Source: JBGAKG01 sp044224495
Lineage (GTDB): Bacteria > Myxococcota_A > Polyangia > Polyangiales > Polyangiaceae
NCBI GenBank assembly: GCA_044224495.1
Contig: JBGAKG010000011.1
Span: 186,001 to 250,000 of the forward strand
DNA length: 64,000 bases
Direction: 5' to 3'
Positions 33,458-41,708 of the stretch are shown piece by piece. A program made the translations under genes and the position numbers. The notes below the pieces were generated by a model. It was not told the origin of the DNA, ran no database searches, and was given only the letters and a program-made list of their open reading frames with translations. Numbering within the stretch: position 1 is the first letter of the stretch; the number at the start of each line of letters is the position of its first letter.

Positions 33458-35255
33458 CGTGCGTCCCCTTCCCGCGCACGAGCCGGTTGTAGCGGTTCTT
33501 CTGGAACTCGAAGGCCTCGCGCTCGCCGTCCGCCCACACGACGATCGCGCGCCCGAACACGACGTCCGCGGGCGCGCCGACGACGACGCGCGGATCGCTC
33601 TGCGACTTCATCCCGTTGGTGGGGAAGATCTCGCGGATGATGCGCGTCTTCCCGGGCCGCTCGAGCTCCAGGCGCGCGCCGAACGGCGTGCGGCGACCGG
33701 GCCCGCCGTCGAGGTCGAATCCGATCCAGTCGCCCGTCCGCGGCGTGACGTTGTGGTAGACGAGCGCGCGCGCGCCGATGTTGGCGATGACGAGATCCAG
33801 CTTCCCGTCGTTGTCGTAGTCGACGAGCGCGAGACCGCGCCCGTTGAGCCGATCGGCGACCCCGGCCTGCGGCGCGACGTCGTAGAAGTGGCCCTTCTTC
33901 TGCTGGAACAAGCAGTTCCGCTCGAAGCTCGACATGTAGAAGTTCGTCGGCATCTTGTGCACGTGCTCGACGAGGTAGTCGCGCCGCAGCGCGACCGGGA
34001 CCTCGTGGAGGAGGAAGCGCTCGTACCAGAACGAGTACGAGCCCTCGACGCCCTTCACGTTCGGCCCCTCGAGGCGGCCATTGACGACCATGAGGTCGCT
34101 CTCACCGTCGAGATCGAAGTCGGCGAACTTGGCGCCCCACGAAAACCCACAGCGGCCGGCGCCTTCGTCGAGGGCGACCTCTTCGAAGCCCTGGCCCGGC
34201 TTCCGCTTCCACATGTTGTTGTGCGCGCGGATGTACGGCGGCTTGAAGGCGTTGGTGATGTAGATGTCGGGCCACTCGTCCTGATCGAAGTCGAAGATCT
34301 CCGAGTTCATCGACGAGTTCCCGGCCTTCGCGCGATCGATGTACTGCTCGGTGACGTCGTCGAAGTGGCGGTCACCGCGGTTGTGGAACATGTCGTCGCT
34401 GGACCAGTCCGTCGACATGAGGACGTCGGGGTAGCCGTCGCGATCGAGATCGGTGAGCCCGATCGCGTGGGTGTAGGTGCCCTCGGGGAAGGTGAGCATG
34501 TGCTCGGCGTCGAACGTGCCGTCCGCCTTGCCGAAGAGGATGTGGTCCTTCCCGCCGTGCTCGCGGTCGCCCTTGGTGGGCATGTGCCAGTTGCGATCGG
34601 TCTTCTCCTCGGCCGGGAGGAAGTTGCCGAACACGAGATCGAGCACGCCGTCCTTGTCGAGATCGGCGACGCCGACGCCGTTGGGGTTCGAGCAGTAGCC
34701 GTTCAACCGCTCGCTGACCTCTTTGAAGGGCAGGCCGGGTCCCTGCCCCTGGAAGAGCTGGTGGCAGCCCCACTTCGCGACGAGCAGATCGGTCTTCCCG
34801 TCGCGATCGAAGTCGGCGAAGACGCTGAACGACGACGGAGCCTTCTCGTTCAGATCGCGGATCCCGAGCGTGGCCCCGATCTCGGTGAAGTGAGCCCCGC
34901 CTTCGTTGCGATAGAAGAGGTTCGGCGCGTTCCGGCCGTGGCCGGCGCTGAAGTAGAGATCCATGTACCCGTCTTCGTCGAGGTCGACGACGCTGACGGC
35001 GGGGAACATCGTCGCGAGGTAGACGGGCGGGCCCGGGTAGTACGCGTGCGCGAACTCCACGCCGACCGCCGCGCTGACCTCCTCGAAGCGGATCGTCGAC
35101 TCGGACAGCATCCCGTCGGCGGGCGGCGGCTCGTAGACGTTGCTCACGTCCTCGCGGAGGTGGCCGCCGAGGAAGAGCGCACCGCCGAGGGCGATGCCCC
35201 CCACCAGCGAAACCACCGGCCGTGATTGGAAGGGTCGCGGCGCCGTCGCACCCAT
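33444..35255 (-). CDS. CRTAC1-family protein (FG-GAP/VCBS repeats with ASPIC/UnbV-like end)
   Basis: The 603-residue protein has an N-terminal membrane helix or signal (VVSLVGGIALGGALFLGG). Multiple integrin-like blades with calcium loops follow: VVDLDEDGYMDLYFS, FADFDRDGKTDLLVA, VADLDKDGVLDLVFG, LTDLDRDGYPDVLMS, DFDQDEWPDIYITN, FDLDGESDLMVVNG and LVDYDNDGKLDLVIA. The C-terminal part (IGFDLDGGPGRRTPFGARLEL) resembles the ASPIC/UnbV domain. It is probably an extracytoplasmic propeller and is coupled to the RnfD-like gene downstream. The pairing of such proteins with RnfD-like subunits is recalled from other bacteria but not checked. Confidence 0.88.
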   Translation of the reverse strand: MGATAPRPFQSRPVVSLVGGIALGGALFLGGHLREDVSNVYEPPPADGMLSESTIRFEEVSAAVGVEFAHAYYPGPPVYLATMFPAVSVVDLDEDGYMDLYFSAGHGRNAPNLFYRNEGGAHFTEIGATLGIRDLNEKAPSSFSVFADFDRDGKTDLLVAKWGCHQLFQGQGPGLPFKEVSERLNGYCSNPNGVGVADLDKDGVLDLVFGNFLPAEEKTDRNWHMPTKGDREHGGKDHILFGKADGTFDAEHMLTFPEGTYTHAIGLTDLDRDGYPDVLMSTDWSSDDMFHNRGDRHFDDVTEQYIDRAKAGNSSMNSEIFDFDQDEWPDIYITNAFKPPYIRAHNNMWKRKPGQGFEEVALDEGAGRCGFSWGAKFADFDLDGESDLMVVNGRLEGPNVKGVEGSYSFWYERFLLHEVPVALRRDYLVEHVHKMPTNFYMSSFERNCLFQQKKGHFYDVAPQAGVADRLNGRGLALVDYDNDGKLDLVIANIGARALVYHNVTPRTGDWIGFDLDGGPGRRTPFGARLELERPGKTRIIREIFPTNGMKSQSDPRVVVGAPADVVFGRAIVVWADGEREAFEFQKNRYNRLVRGKGTHVDGS

Positions 35256-35273
35256 GCGCCCGAGCCTATCACG

Positions 35274-35768
35274 CTAGCGTTCGCACCATTTCACGGTGAG
35301 CCACTGCGCGGCCTCGGCGCGCTTCGGGTGCGTGTCCTGACTGCGGATGTCGCGCAAGATGGAGGCCGCCTCGGTCGTGAATTTCATCCGATAGAGCGCG
35401 AGCGCGAAGAAGTACTGCGCGACCTGACGCGTCGCCCGATCGTCGGCACCGTTCCGCTTGGCGACGGTGCGAAAGCCTTCGGCGGCCTCGAGCCAGCGCT
35501 CGGCCTCGAAGGCGCGCTTCGCGGCATCGAACTCCTTCGACGGCGGCGCCCCCGAACCTTGCGACACCTGGATCGCGGAGTGGATCAGCGCGATGTCGCG
35601 CGCGAGCTCTTCGGCGTCCCAACCGGCCATCGGGATCCCGCGATAGAGCCGGTCCGACGTGGGTCCCAGGGGCTCGCAGCCGGGCGGCGGCTCGGCCGCG
35701 GGCTTCCCGCACGCGAGCGCGAGCGCGACGCACGCGAGCGCGAGCGCAGCGCGCGGAGCCACCTTCAT
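35274..35768 (-). CDS. Lipoprotein with TPR-like helices
   Basis: This is a 164-residue product with lipobox ALALACG. The mature part is helical (FDAAKRAFEAERWLEAAEGF, YFFALALYRMKFTTEAASIL), a degenerate TPR. The start ATG overlaps the stop of the isomerase gene by ATGA, so it is expressed with it. Function unknown; probably an envelope assembly or scaffold lipoprotein. Confidence 0.75.
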   Translation of the reverse strand: MKVAPRAALALACVALALACGKPAAEPPPGCEPLGPTSDRLYRGIPMAGWDAEELARDIALIHSAIQVSQGSGAPPSKEFDAAKRAFEAERWLEAAEGFRTVAKRNGADDRATRQVAQYFFALALYRMKFTTEAASILRDIRSQDTHPKRAEAAQWLTVKWCER

Positions 35769-36430
35769 TTCGACCGCGGTCGCACCGCGGACGGCGCGCG
35801 CTCGAGGAAGGAGAGGTCCTTCGGGAGTGGGTCCTCGCCGCGGAGGAACGCATCGGCGAAGTCGAGGCCATCGGTGCCCCAGAAGAGCTCGCCGTCGACG
35901 ACGAGCGTGGGCACGCCGAACGCACCGCCGGCGATCGCGCGCTCGGTCTCGCGCCGCAGGCGCTCCTTCACGGCGGGGTCGCTCGTGCGCGCGACGAGCG
36001 CGGCGCCGTCGAGCCCGGCACCGTCCAGCGCGGAGGCGACGAGCTCCGGCGTCTGGATGCCGCGGCCCGTTCCCCACGTCGCGTCGTACAGCGCGTCGAT
36101 CGCGCGGCGCTGGAGCGCGGGCTCGCTCGCGAGCGCGGCGGCGACGCGCAAGCCGACGAGCGGGTTGAACGGATGCGACGGCGGCGGCACGAGCGGGAGC
36201 CCGGCGCGGTGGGCTTTGCGGAACGCGTCCTTGAACGTGTAGACGCGCTTCGCGGGGATCTCGGCCGGCCCCTTCTGGCCGAGCGCATCGAGGATGGCGG
36301 CGAAGAGCACCGGGGTGGCCACGACGGTGCGCGCATGCCGCTCGGCGAGGGCATGCACGCGCTTCCAGGCCACGTACGCGTAGGGAGAGATGAAGTCGAA
36401 CTGGAGCTCGATCGCGGAGGGCACGGTCAT
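35765..36430 (-). CDS. DsbA-fold protein, 2-hydroxychromene-2-carboxylate isomerase-like (kappa GST)
   Basis: The 221-residue cytosolic protein begins IELQFDFISPYAYVAWKRV, the HCCA-isomerase signature in which Ser-Pro replaces the DsbA CxxC. GGAFGVPTLVVDGELFWG is the cis-Pro/thioredoxin-fold part. Family members use glutathione to isomerise ring-cleavage products of aromatics, and related ones have unknown substrates. It is in a coupled trio, lipoprotein-isomerase-lipoprotein, with ATGA overlaps at both ends. Confidence 0.88.
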   Translation of the reverse strand: MTVPSAIELQFDFISPYAYVAWKRVHALAERHARTVVATPVLFAAILDALGQKGPAEIPAKRVYTFKDAFRKAHRAGLPLVPPPSHPFNPLVGLRVAAALASEPALQRRAIDALYDATWGTGRGIQTPELVASALDGAGLDGAALVARTSDPAVKERLRRETERAIAGGAFGVPTLVVDGELFWGTDGLDFADAFLRGEDPLPKDLSFLERAPSAVRPRSK

Positions 36431-37224
36431 TCTTGAATCGGCGAGTGCGTCTTGGGCGAGAGGATGATGGAGAACGGGGATTCGAGGCCCTCGAAGTCGA
36501 CCCGGACGTGCGTCGCGTCGATCGGGGTGAGGAGAATGGTGGCGTGCTTGCCGCTCGGGCTCGTGACCGCGAGCGTCCCGCTGTCGGCGATCGGGGTCGT
36601 GCTGCGAACGCGCATGTTCGTCGCGACGATCTCGAAGTGCCCGGAGGTCGTGTCCGCTCGATCGGTGCCCGAAGCCGTAGTGACGAGGACGCCGTCCGAG
36701 TGTTCCACGCCGAGCACTTGCTCGCCCTTGCTCGTCGCCGAGAAGGAGGGCGTCGACCACGCGAGATCGTAGGTGAGCGTCAGCCCTCGGGTGGGTGTCC
36801 AGCGCACGCGACCCGTTCCAGCGACGCTGACGGTGCCGTCGGTGAAGCTGGACCACTCGCTCCGCGCCTCGACGAGGCCGGCCTCCGCGCGCTCGAGGGT
36901 CACGACCTGATGGCCGCTCAGGCGTGCTGCCTCGTGCAAGCATCCGTTCCAGTAGAGGTCGAACACGTTGTCGGTGCGCTGGATGGAGACGCACCACGAG
37001 TTCCTCCGCAGGTACGACTCGAGCGCCTCGGGTCCGCCGGACTGGTCCGCGAGCGCGAGAAAGCTCAAGCTGTTGGCGAGCGTTGCGTCGACGTGGCTGA
37101 GCGTCGCCGCATAGCCGACGGCGGCGAACGCGTCTTCGATCGACATGGGCTCTTCGTGAGTGCACCCGAGCGCGCCGGGGATGGCACCGCAGACGATGAC
37201 CAGACCGAGGACCCCCAGACGCAT
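36427..37224 (-). CDS. Lipoprotein of a two-member beta-rich family
   Basis: The 265-residue product has lipobox GALGC. The mature part is helical at first, with a Cys pair (SWCVSIQRTDNVFDLYWNGC), then strand-rich (GTGRVRWTPTRGLTLTYDLAW). The domain order and strand pattern match the next gene (37258-38088): both have a helical start, a Cys pair, then an 8-10 strand sheet ending in VDFEGLESPFSII or VTLTSGDKSYSFV. They look like old paralogues. Coupled by ATGA to the isomerase gene. Confidence 0.72.
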   Translation of the reverse strand: MRLGVLGLVIVCGAIPGALGCTHEEPMSIEDAFAAVGYAATLSHVDATLANSLSFLALADQSGGPEALESYLRRNSWCVSIQRTDNVFDLYWNGCLHEAARLSGHQVVTLERAEAGLVEARSEWSSFTDGTVSVAGTGRVRWTPTRGLTLTYDLAWSTPSFSATSKGEQVLGVEHSDGVLVTTASGTDRADTTSGHFEIVATNMRVRSTTPIADSGTLAVTSPSGKHATILLTPIDATHVRVDFEGLESPFSIILSPKTHSPIQE

Positions 37225-37257
37225 CCCCGGAGTCTAGCCTCGATTCCGAGCCGGTGC

Positions 37258-38088
37258 TCACCCGCTCGTGATTTGGCCCGTCTTGGCGACCACGAAGCTG
37301 TAGCTCTTGTCCCCGCTCGTCAGCGTCACTTTGATCCGCGTGTCGTCGACGCGCTGGAAGCCGAGCGAGAGCGACTTCTTGTTCGGCAGCGCGAGCGTGT
37401 AGGTGCCCGCTTGCGGCACCGGATCGACCCAGCGCCATTGGACGCCGCTGATGCCGAGCTCGTAGTGGCCACTCTTGCCGTCCCACGTGCGCGAGCCATC
37501 CACTTGGAAGCCTTCGACGATGCCGCCGCTCAGGCTCTTCTGCGTCTCGTCACCGGTACCGTGCCCGGTGCGTTGGTCCGCGATGCGCGTCCAGGTGAGG
37601 TCGTGCTTCACGTGGCGCGTCGCCGCCGAGAAGCTCCACGTGACCTGCGCGGTGCCCGAGACCTTCAGCACGCCGTTCGAGAGGTCGGTCCACTTGTGAT
37701 CGACCTCGACGTCGTTCGAGTCCGTCCGCACGACCGTGATCTGATGGACACCAGTGTAGGTGTGTCCGCGGTAGACGCAGACGCCCGGCTTCGCGCCGTA
37801 GGTGACGGTGAGCGAGTTGGGGGTGACCACGACGTCGGCGCAGGGCAGTTGGGTGGCGATGAACGCCTTCAGCTCGTCGACCGCGTTCTGCACGGCCTTG
37901 CCGAGCGTGAAGTTGGTCGTCAGCTCGACCGACGACGACGTGAGCTCCGACGCCTGGGACGACAGGGTGGACTCGTCGATCGACTCGGCGGCTTCGCCGC
38001 TGGTCACCGGCTCTGCGTTGTCCTTCGGACACGCCGTGAGACCGAGGGACATCGTGGCGGCAGCGGCAAGGATGATGGCTCGACGCAT
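37258..38088 (-). CDS. Lipoprotein paralogous to its downstream neighbour
   Basis: The 276-residue product has lipobox GLTACP and a Ser/Glu-rich helical start (SSQASELTSSSVELTTNF). A Cys pair (PCADVVV, GVCVYRG) and a strand-rich domain follow (VTWSFSAATRHVKHDLTW, YSFVVAKTGQITSG). The layout matches the gene at 36427-37224. ATG 38088 begins the signal peptide. Function unknown. The gap to the neighbouring coding sequence is only 33 bases, so the four genes probably form one transcript. Confidence 0.75.
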   Translation of the reverse strand: MRRAIILAAAATMSLGLTACPKDNAEPVTSGEAAESIDESTLSSQASELTSSSVELTTNFTLGKAVQNAVDELKAFIATQLPCADVVVTPNSLTVTYGAKPGVCVYRGHTYTGVHQITVVRTDSNDVEVDHKWTDLSNGVLKVSGTAQVTWSFSAATRHVKHDLTWTRIADQRTGHGTGDETQKSLSGGIVEGFQVDGSRTWDGKSGHYELGISGVQWRWVDPVPQAGTYTLALPNKKSLSLGFQRVDDTRIKVTLTSGDKSYSFVVAKTGQITSG

Positions 38089-38268
38089 GGGTTGGGCTCC
38101 TCCGATGAATGAGGATTGCAAGCACCCGTCCAACGCCTCGTCGACGTGGAGCGCGAGATTTCTCGCGCGCCAGTACGAACGCCGCGCGCACGCGTGAACG
38201 TGCGGTCGCGGGGGTGTGACCGTGCGGCTTCGGGAGCGTTCTCCCACCGCTGGCCACCCCCGCCGACC

Positions 38269-39945
38269 TCAGTACGGGTTGTCGTCGGTGCCGGTCGCGG
38301 TCGGCTTCGTCGTCGCCGTCGCGGTCGCGGTCGGCTTCGTCGTGGCCGTCGCGGTCGCGGTCGCGGTGGCCGTCGTGGTCGCGGTGGCCGTCGCGGTCGC
38401 GGTGGCCGTTGCCGTCGCGGTCGCCGTTGCCGTCGCGGTCGCCGTCGCCGTCGCCGTGGGGCGCACGGTCGCGGTCGCCGTGACGGTGCCCGTCGCCGGA
38501 GCCGTCACGGTCGCCGTCGGCGCGACCGAGGCGCTGGGTGCGCCGGACGCGCTCGCCGACACGGTCGGCGCAGCCGACGCGCTTGCCGTCGCCGGAGCCG
38601 TCGCGCTCGCCGTGACGCTCGGCGTTGCCGTCGTGGTCGGAGCGGACGTCGTCGCAGTGACCGTCGGCGTCGTGGTGGTACCACCACCGCCGCCGAAGAC
38701 GCCCATCTGCCAGGCGGCGATGCCGCCGCCCACGACGACGATCGCCGCGACGATCCCGAAGAGCGCGCCACTGCCGCCCTTCTTCTGCTCCGCCGGCGGC
38801 GGGAGGGACTCGGCCTTCTTCGCCGCGACCGCAGGCGCCACCATCGGCTCCTTGGTCTCCTTCGGCTTCGTCGGCTCGACCGCGGGCGCCGGCTCGGGCG
38901 CCTTCGCGGAGTCCGTCCCCGGGGCGGTGAGCGTCACGTCGTCCACGCTGAACTTGCGGGCCTCGGGTTCGAACACCGGGGCCTTCGCCTCGGCCTTCGG
39001 CTCTTCGGCCTTCGGCTCGTCCTTCGGCGCTTCGACCTTCGGCTCTTCCTTCGGAGCTTCGGGGGCCTTCGCCTCGGCGGGCTTCGGCTTGTCGATCGCG
39101 CCGACCTCGTCCATCGAACCGCCCGCTTCCTTGAGCGCTTCCTCGAGGAGCTCGGCGGCCTGCTTCATGACCGTGCGCTCTTGGGGCGGCGGCATGTCGG
39201 CTTCGGCGTCGGTCTTGGGGAAGAACCCGGCGTCGGGCTTCTTCTCTTCCTTCGGCGCGGGCTTGGCGGCGGCGGGCGACGGCGTCGCGGCGCCCTTCGT
39301 CACGGCGCCGAGACCCATCATCGTCTTCTTCACCGCGAAGCCGGGCTTCGGTGCAGCCGCCTCGCCATCGGCGGTCGGCGTGTTGCCGAGACCCATCATC
39401 GTCTTCTTGACGACGCCACCGCCAGCCGCCGGCATCGCGGGCTTGGACGCGGTGGTCGCAGGTGCGGGCGTGGCGGCGGGCTTCGCCGCTGGAGCCGCAG
39501 CGGCGGCGGCCGGAGCGGGCGTCGGCGCCGCCGGGGTGGCGGGGGCGGCGATTGCGCCTGGTGCGACGGCTTCGGCCTCGGACTCGTAGGCGCGACCTGC
39601 GCCTTCCTTCTGCACGAGGCGCTCGATCGTCGCGCGCGACGAGTCGTCGACCTTGATGAATTTCACGCCCATGCCAGCGGGGCGTTCTCCGCCGCCCGCT
39701 TGCGTGGGGTCACGCTTCCACACCACACGCCCGACACCGGCGATGACGGGCTGGTCGGCGGAGAGACGAATCTCGAACTTCAGAAGCGTCCCCGGCGCGA
39801 AGGGCGTCGAAGTCTTGATGAAAACGCCCCCGCGGCTCACGTCGTGCGAGTGATTGTCGATGAACTCGTCGACCGTCGCGCTCTTGTAGCGGACGTTGAG
39901 GCTCACGATCTTCGTGCGCGGGTCTTTGCGGGTGTCTTGGCTCAT
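38269..39945 (-). CDS. PilZ-domain membrane protein with KKTMMGLG repeats and Thr-Ala tail
   Basis: The 558-residue protein has an N-terminal PilZ domain (about 8-110: RYKSATVDEFIDNHSHDVSRGG, AGMGVKFI; parts) of the TIGR02266 type found in myxobacteria. A long Pro/Ala/Lys/Glu-rich linker carries two copies of VKKTMMGLG (near residues 180 and 205). A single TM helix (about 392-414, GIVAAIVVVGGGIAAW) and a Thr-Ala-Val tail from hexamer DNA repeats end it. The PilZ RxxxR/DxSxxG pattern for c-di-GMP is only partly visible. The tail would face the periplasm. Divergent from another PilZ gene. Confidence 0.85.
   Translation of the reverse strand: MSQDTRKDPRTKIVSLNVRYKSATVDEFIDNHSHDVSRGGVFIKTSTPFAPGTLLKFEIRLSADQPVIAGVGRVVWKRDPTQAGGGERPAGMGVKFIKVDDSSRATIERLVQKEGAGRAYESEAEAVAPGAIAAPATPAAPTPAPAAAAAAPAAKPAATPAPATTASKPAMPAAGGGVVKKTMMGLGNTPTADGEAAAPKPGFAVKKTMMGLGAVTKGAATPSPAAAKPAPKEEKKPDAGFFPKTDAEADMPPPQERTVMKQAAELLEEALKEAGGSMDEVGAIDKPKPAEAKAPEAPKEEPKVEAPKDEPKAEEPKAEAKAPVFEPEARKFSVDDVTLTAPGTDSAKAPEPAPAVEPTKPKETKEPMVAPAVAAKKAESLPPPAEQKKGGSGALFGIVAAIVVVGGGIAAWQMGVFGGGGGTTTTPTVTATTSAPTTTATPSVTASATAPATASASAAPTVSASASGAPSASVAPTATVTAPATGTVTATATVRPTATATATATATATATATATATATATATTTATATATATATTKPTATATATTKPTATGTDDNPY
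38290..38460. repeat. Hexanucleotide (GTCGCG/GTCGCC-type) repeat tract
   Basis: Runs of GCGGTC, GCCGTC and GCCGTT variants fill about 170 bases and encode the Thr-Ala tail of the PilZ protein. Tract length is likely variable between strains through slippage. Confidence 0.8.
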
Positions 39946-40052
39946 CCATCTCTCCCGAGAGACGCCATGGTAACTCTTGGCCAAGGGAAAACGCCAATCT
40001 CCATCGTCACTCCCTGTGGCGATCTTGCCCGTGGTAGCCTGTTCCCGCACGG

Positions 40053-40418
40053 ATGAGCGCGGCGGCGACCAACGGCGAGGGGGGCCATTTCCGCCTGCAC
40101 GCGCGGAAACCGGTAGCCATCCATGCGCAGGTGTCCCACACCACCGCCGGTTGGGATCGGAGCCTCCGGGTGCTCGACTTGGCGCTCGGCGGAGCGTGTC
40201 TCGAGCTCATGGACGACGTGGTGGTCGGCGAGGTGCTGCGCGTTTCGTTCATCACGCCGGATCGTTGGGACCCGCTCGTCATCATCTCGCGCGTCGCGTG
40301 GATCGAGGTCGGTGCCGACGGCGTCGTCAAGAAGGGCGGCGTCGCGTTCGAGCACGATCACGCGGAGAGCGCGGTCGCGCTGATGCTCCTGATCGCGTCA
40401 CACGACTTCGACGAGTGA
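40053..40418 (+). CDS. Single-domain PilZ protein
   Basis: The 121-residue protein is one PilZ domain: RLHARKPVAIHAQVSH with the RxxxR-like start, SLRVLDLALGGACLEL in the place of DxSxxG, and DGVVKKGGVAFEHDHAES. It has no signal peptide. PilZ proteins bind c-di-GMP or act as adaptors for motility and gene control; here the DxSxxG is degenerate (DLALGG), so ligand binding is uncertain. Divergent from the larger PilZ gene; its 3' end overlaps the amidase gene by 21 bases. Confidence 0.85.
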   Translation: MSAAATNGEGGHFRLHARKPVAIHAQVSHTTAGWDRSLRVLDLALGGACLELMDDVVVGEVLRVSFITPDRWDPLVIISRVAWIEVGADGVVKKGGVAFEHDHAESAVALMLLIASHDFDE

Positions 40419-41708
40419 CTCGAGCCGCGCGGCGAGCTCGAGCACGGCGAGCTCGCTCCCGGGCGGGCCCAGGATCTGGAGCGAGCGAGGGAGCGACGTG
40501 CCGGCGAAGCGCCCGAACGGGAGCGCGAGACCGACGGCGTCGACGGCGTTCCCCAGCTTGCAGAACGTCGCCGCGCGCAGCGCGAACGCGGCGCGACCGT
40601 GCCGCGGCGGGAGCTCCGTCGTCGTCGGCGTGATCAGGAGCCGCCCGCTGGCGAAGAGGCGCGCGACCTGCGCGCGCAGCTCTTCGAGCCGTGCCGCGCG
40701 CGGCGCACGGCGCGGAAAGAGCGTCACCTTCCCGAGCGCCGCCATCAAGAAGAGGGTGGCGGTGTTCGGGTGGATCCGACGATCGACGCGCCCGCGTCCG
40801 AGGACGGCGAGCGCGACGGCGGAGAGGCCCGCGGGGATCGTCATCTCCTCGGACGACACGAGATCGCGGAAGTGCGAGGCGAGGTAGCCATCGAAGGTCT
40901 CGCCCACGTGCGCCGGCGGAGGCAGGCCGTGATCGTCGGTCACGGCGACGCCCGCGCGCTCGAAGAGTGCGCGCGCGTCCTCCGCGAAGGTGGGCCAGCG
41001 GCCGCGGTGAGCGCCCGTCGGTTCGTAGAGTGCGATGCGCGAGAGATCGATCGTGGGACGCGGGACGCTCGCGTCGCGGAGCGCGGGCTCCAGCGCGTCG
41101 ACGAGGATCCGTGCATGATGCACCTTCTTCACGACCGGGCCCTGTCCGCAGAACGACCAGAACGGCGCGGCGATGCGCGGGAAGTGCTCGCGCTCGACGG
41201 GCCAATCACGCGCGGCGAGGCGGAGCCCGACGACGCCGCAGAACGCCGCCGGCAGGCGGATCGAGCCGCCGAAGTCGGTGCCCCAATCGAACGCAGCGAG
41301 CCCGGTCGCGACCGCACACGCCCCGCCCCCGGTGCTGCCGCCCGCCGTTCGCGTGCGATCGAAAGGGTTCCGGACCGGACCGAAGAGGTGGTTGTCGCTC
41401 TCGATCGAGAACGCGAGATCGGAGAGGTTCGACTTGCCGAGCAGCACGGCGCCCGCGCGCTCGAGCGCGACGTGCGGTTTGCTCGAGACGTCGGGCACGC
41501 GAGCGCGGTGGCGGAGCGAGCCGCCCGTCGTGACGATGCCGCGGGTATCCCAGGTGTCCTTGAGGACGTAGGGGATGCCGGAGAGTGGGCCGTCGCTCGC
41601 GACGAACGACGGCTCGTCGAGGACGCGCAGGACCGCGCGCAGCTCGTCGTTCTGCGCGGCGATGGCCGCGCGACACGACTCCACGCTCGGCCCGAACGCG
41701 CCCCTCAC
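40398..41708 (-). CDS. Amidase-signature family enzyme
   Basis: The 436-residue protein has the Ser-cisSer-Lys triad: Lys in YVLKDTWDTRG, cis-Ser in GGSTGGGACAVATG, and nucleophilic Ser in GTDFGGSIRLPAAFCGVVG. The C-terminal half (FAGTSLPRSLQILGPPG) is typical of the fold. It hydrolyses an amide; the substrate cannot be told. The start is GTG 41708, overlapping the TGA of the deoxyhypusine-synthase-like gene, which suggests translational coupling and a shared pathway such as polyamine-derived amides. Confidence 0.9.
   Translation of the reverse strand: MRGAFGPSVESCRAAIAAQNDELRAVLRVLDEPSFVASDGPLSGIPYVLKDTWDTRGIVTTGGSLRHRARVPDVSSKPHVALERAGAVLLGKSNLSDLAFSIESDNHLFGPVRNPFDRTRTAGGSTGGGACAVATGLAAFDWGTDFGGSIRLPAAFCGVVGLRLAARDWPVEREHFPRIAAPFWSFCGQGPVVKKVHHARILVDALEPALRDASVPRPTIDLSRIALYEPTGAHRGRWPTFAEDARALFERAGVAVTDDHGLPPPAHVGETFDGYLASHFRDLVSSEEMTIPAGLSAVALAVLGRGRVDRRIHPNTATLFLMAALGKVTLFPRRAPRAARLEELRAQVARLFASGRLLITPTTTELPPRHGRAAFALRAATFCKLGNAVDAVGLALPFGRFAGTSLPRSLQILGPPGSELAVLELAARLESLVEVV

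Noticed and set aside
38269..38470. CRISPR-like array
   Set aside because: The units are 6 bases long with no spacers; it is a coding simple repeat.
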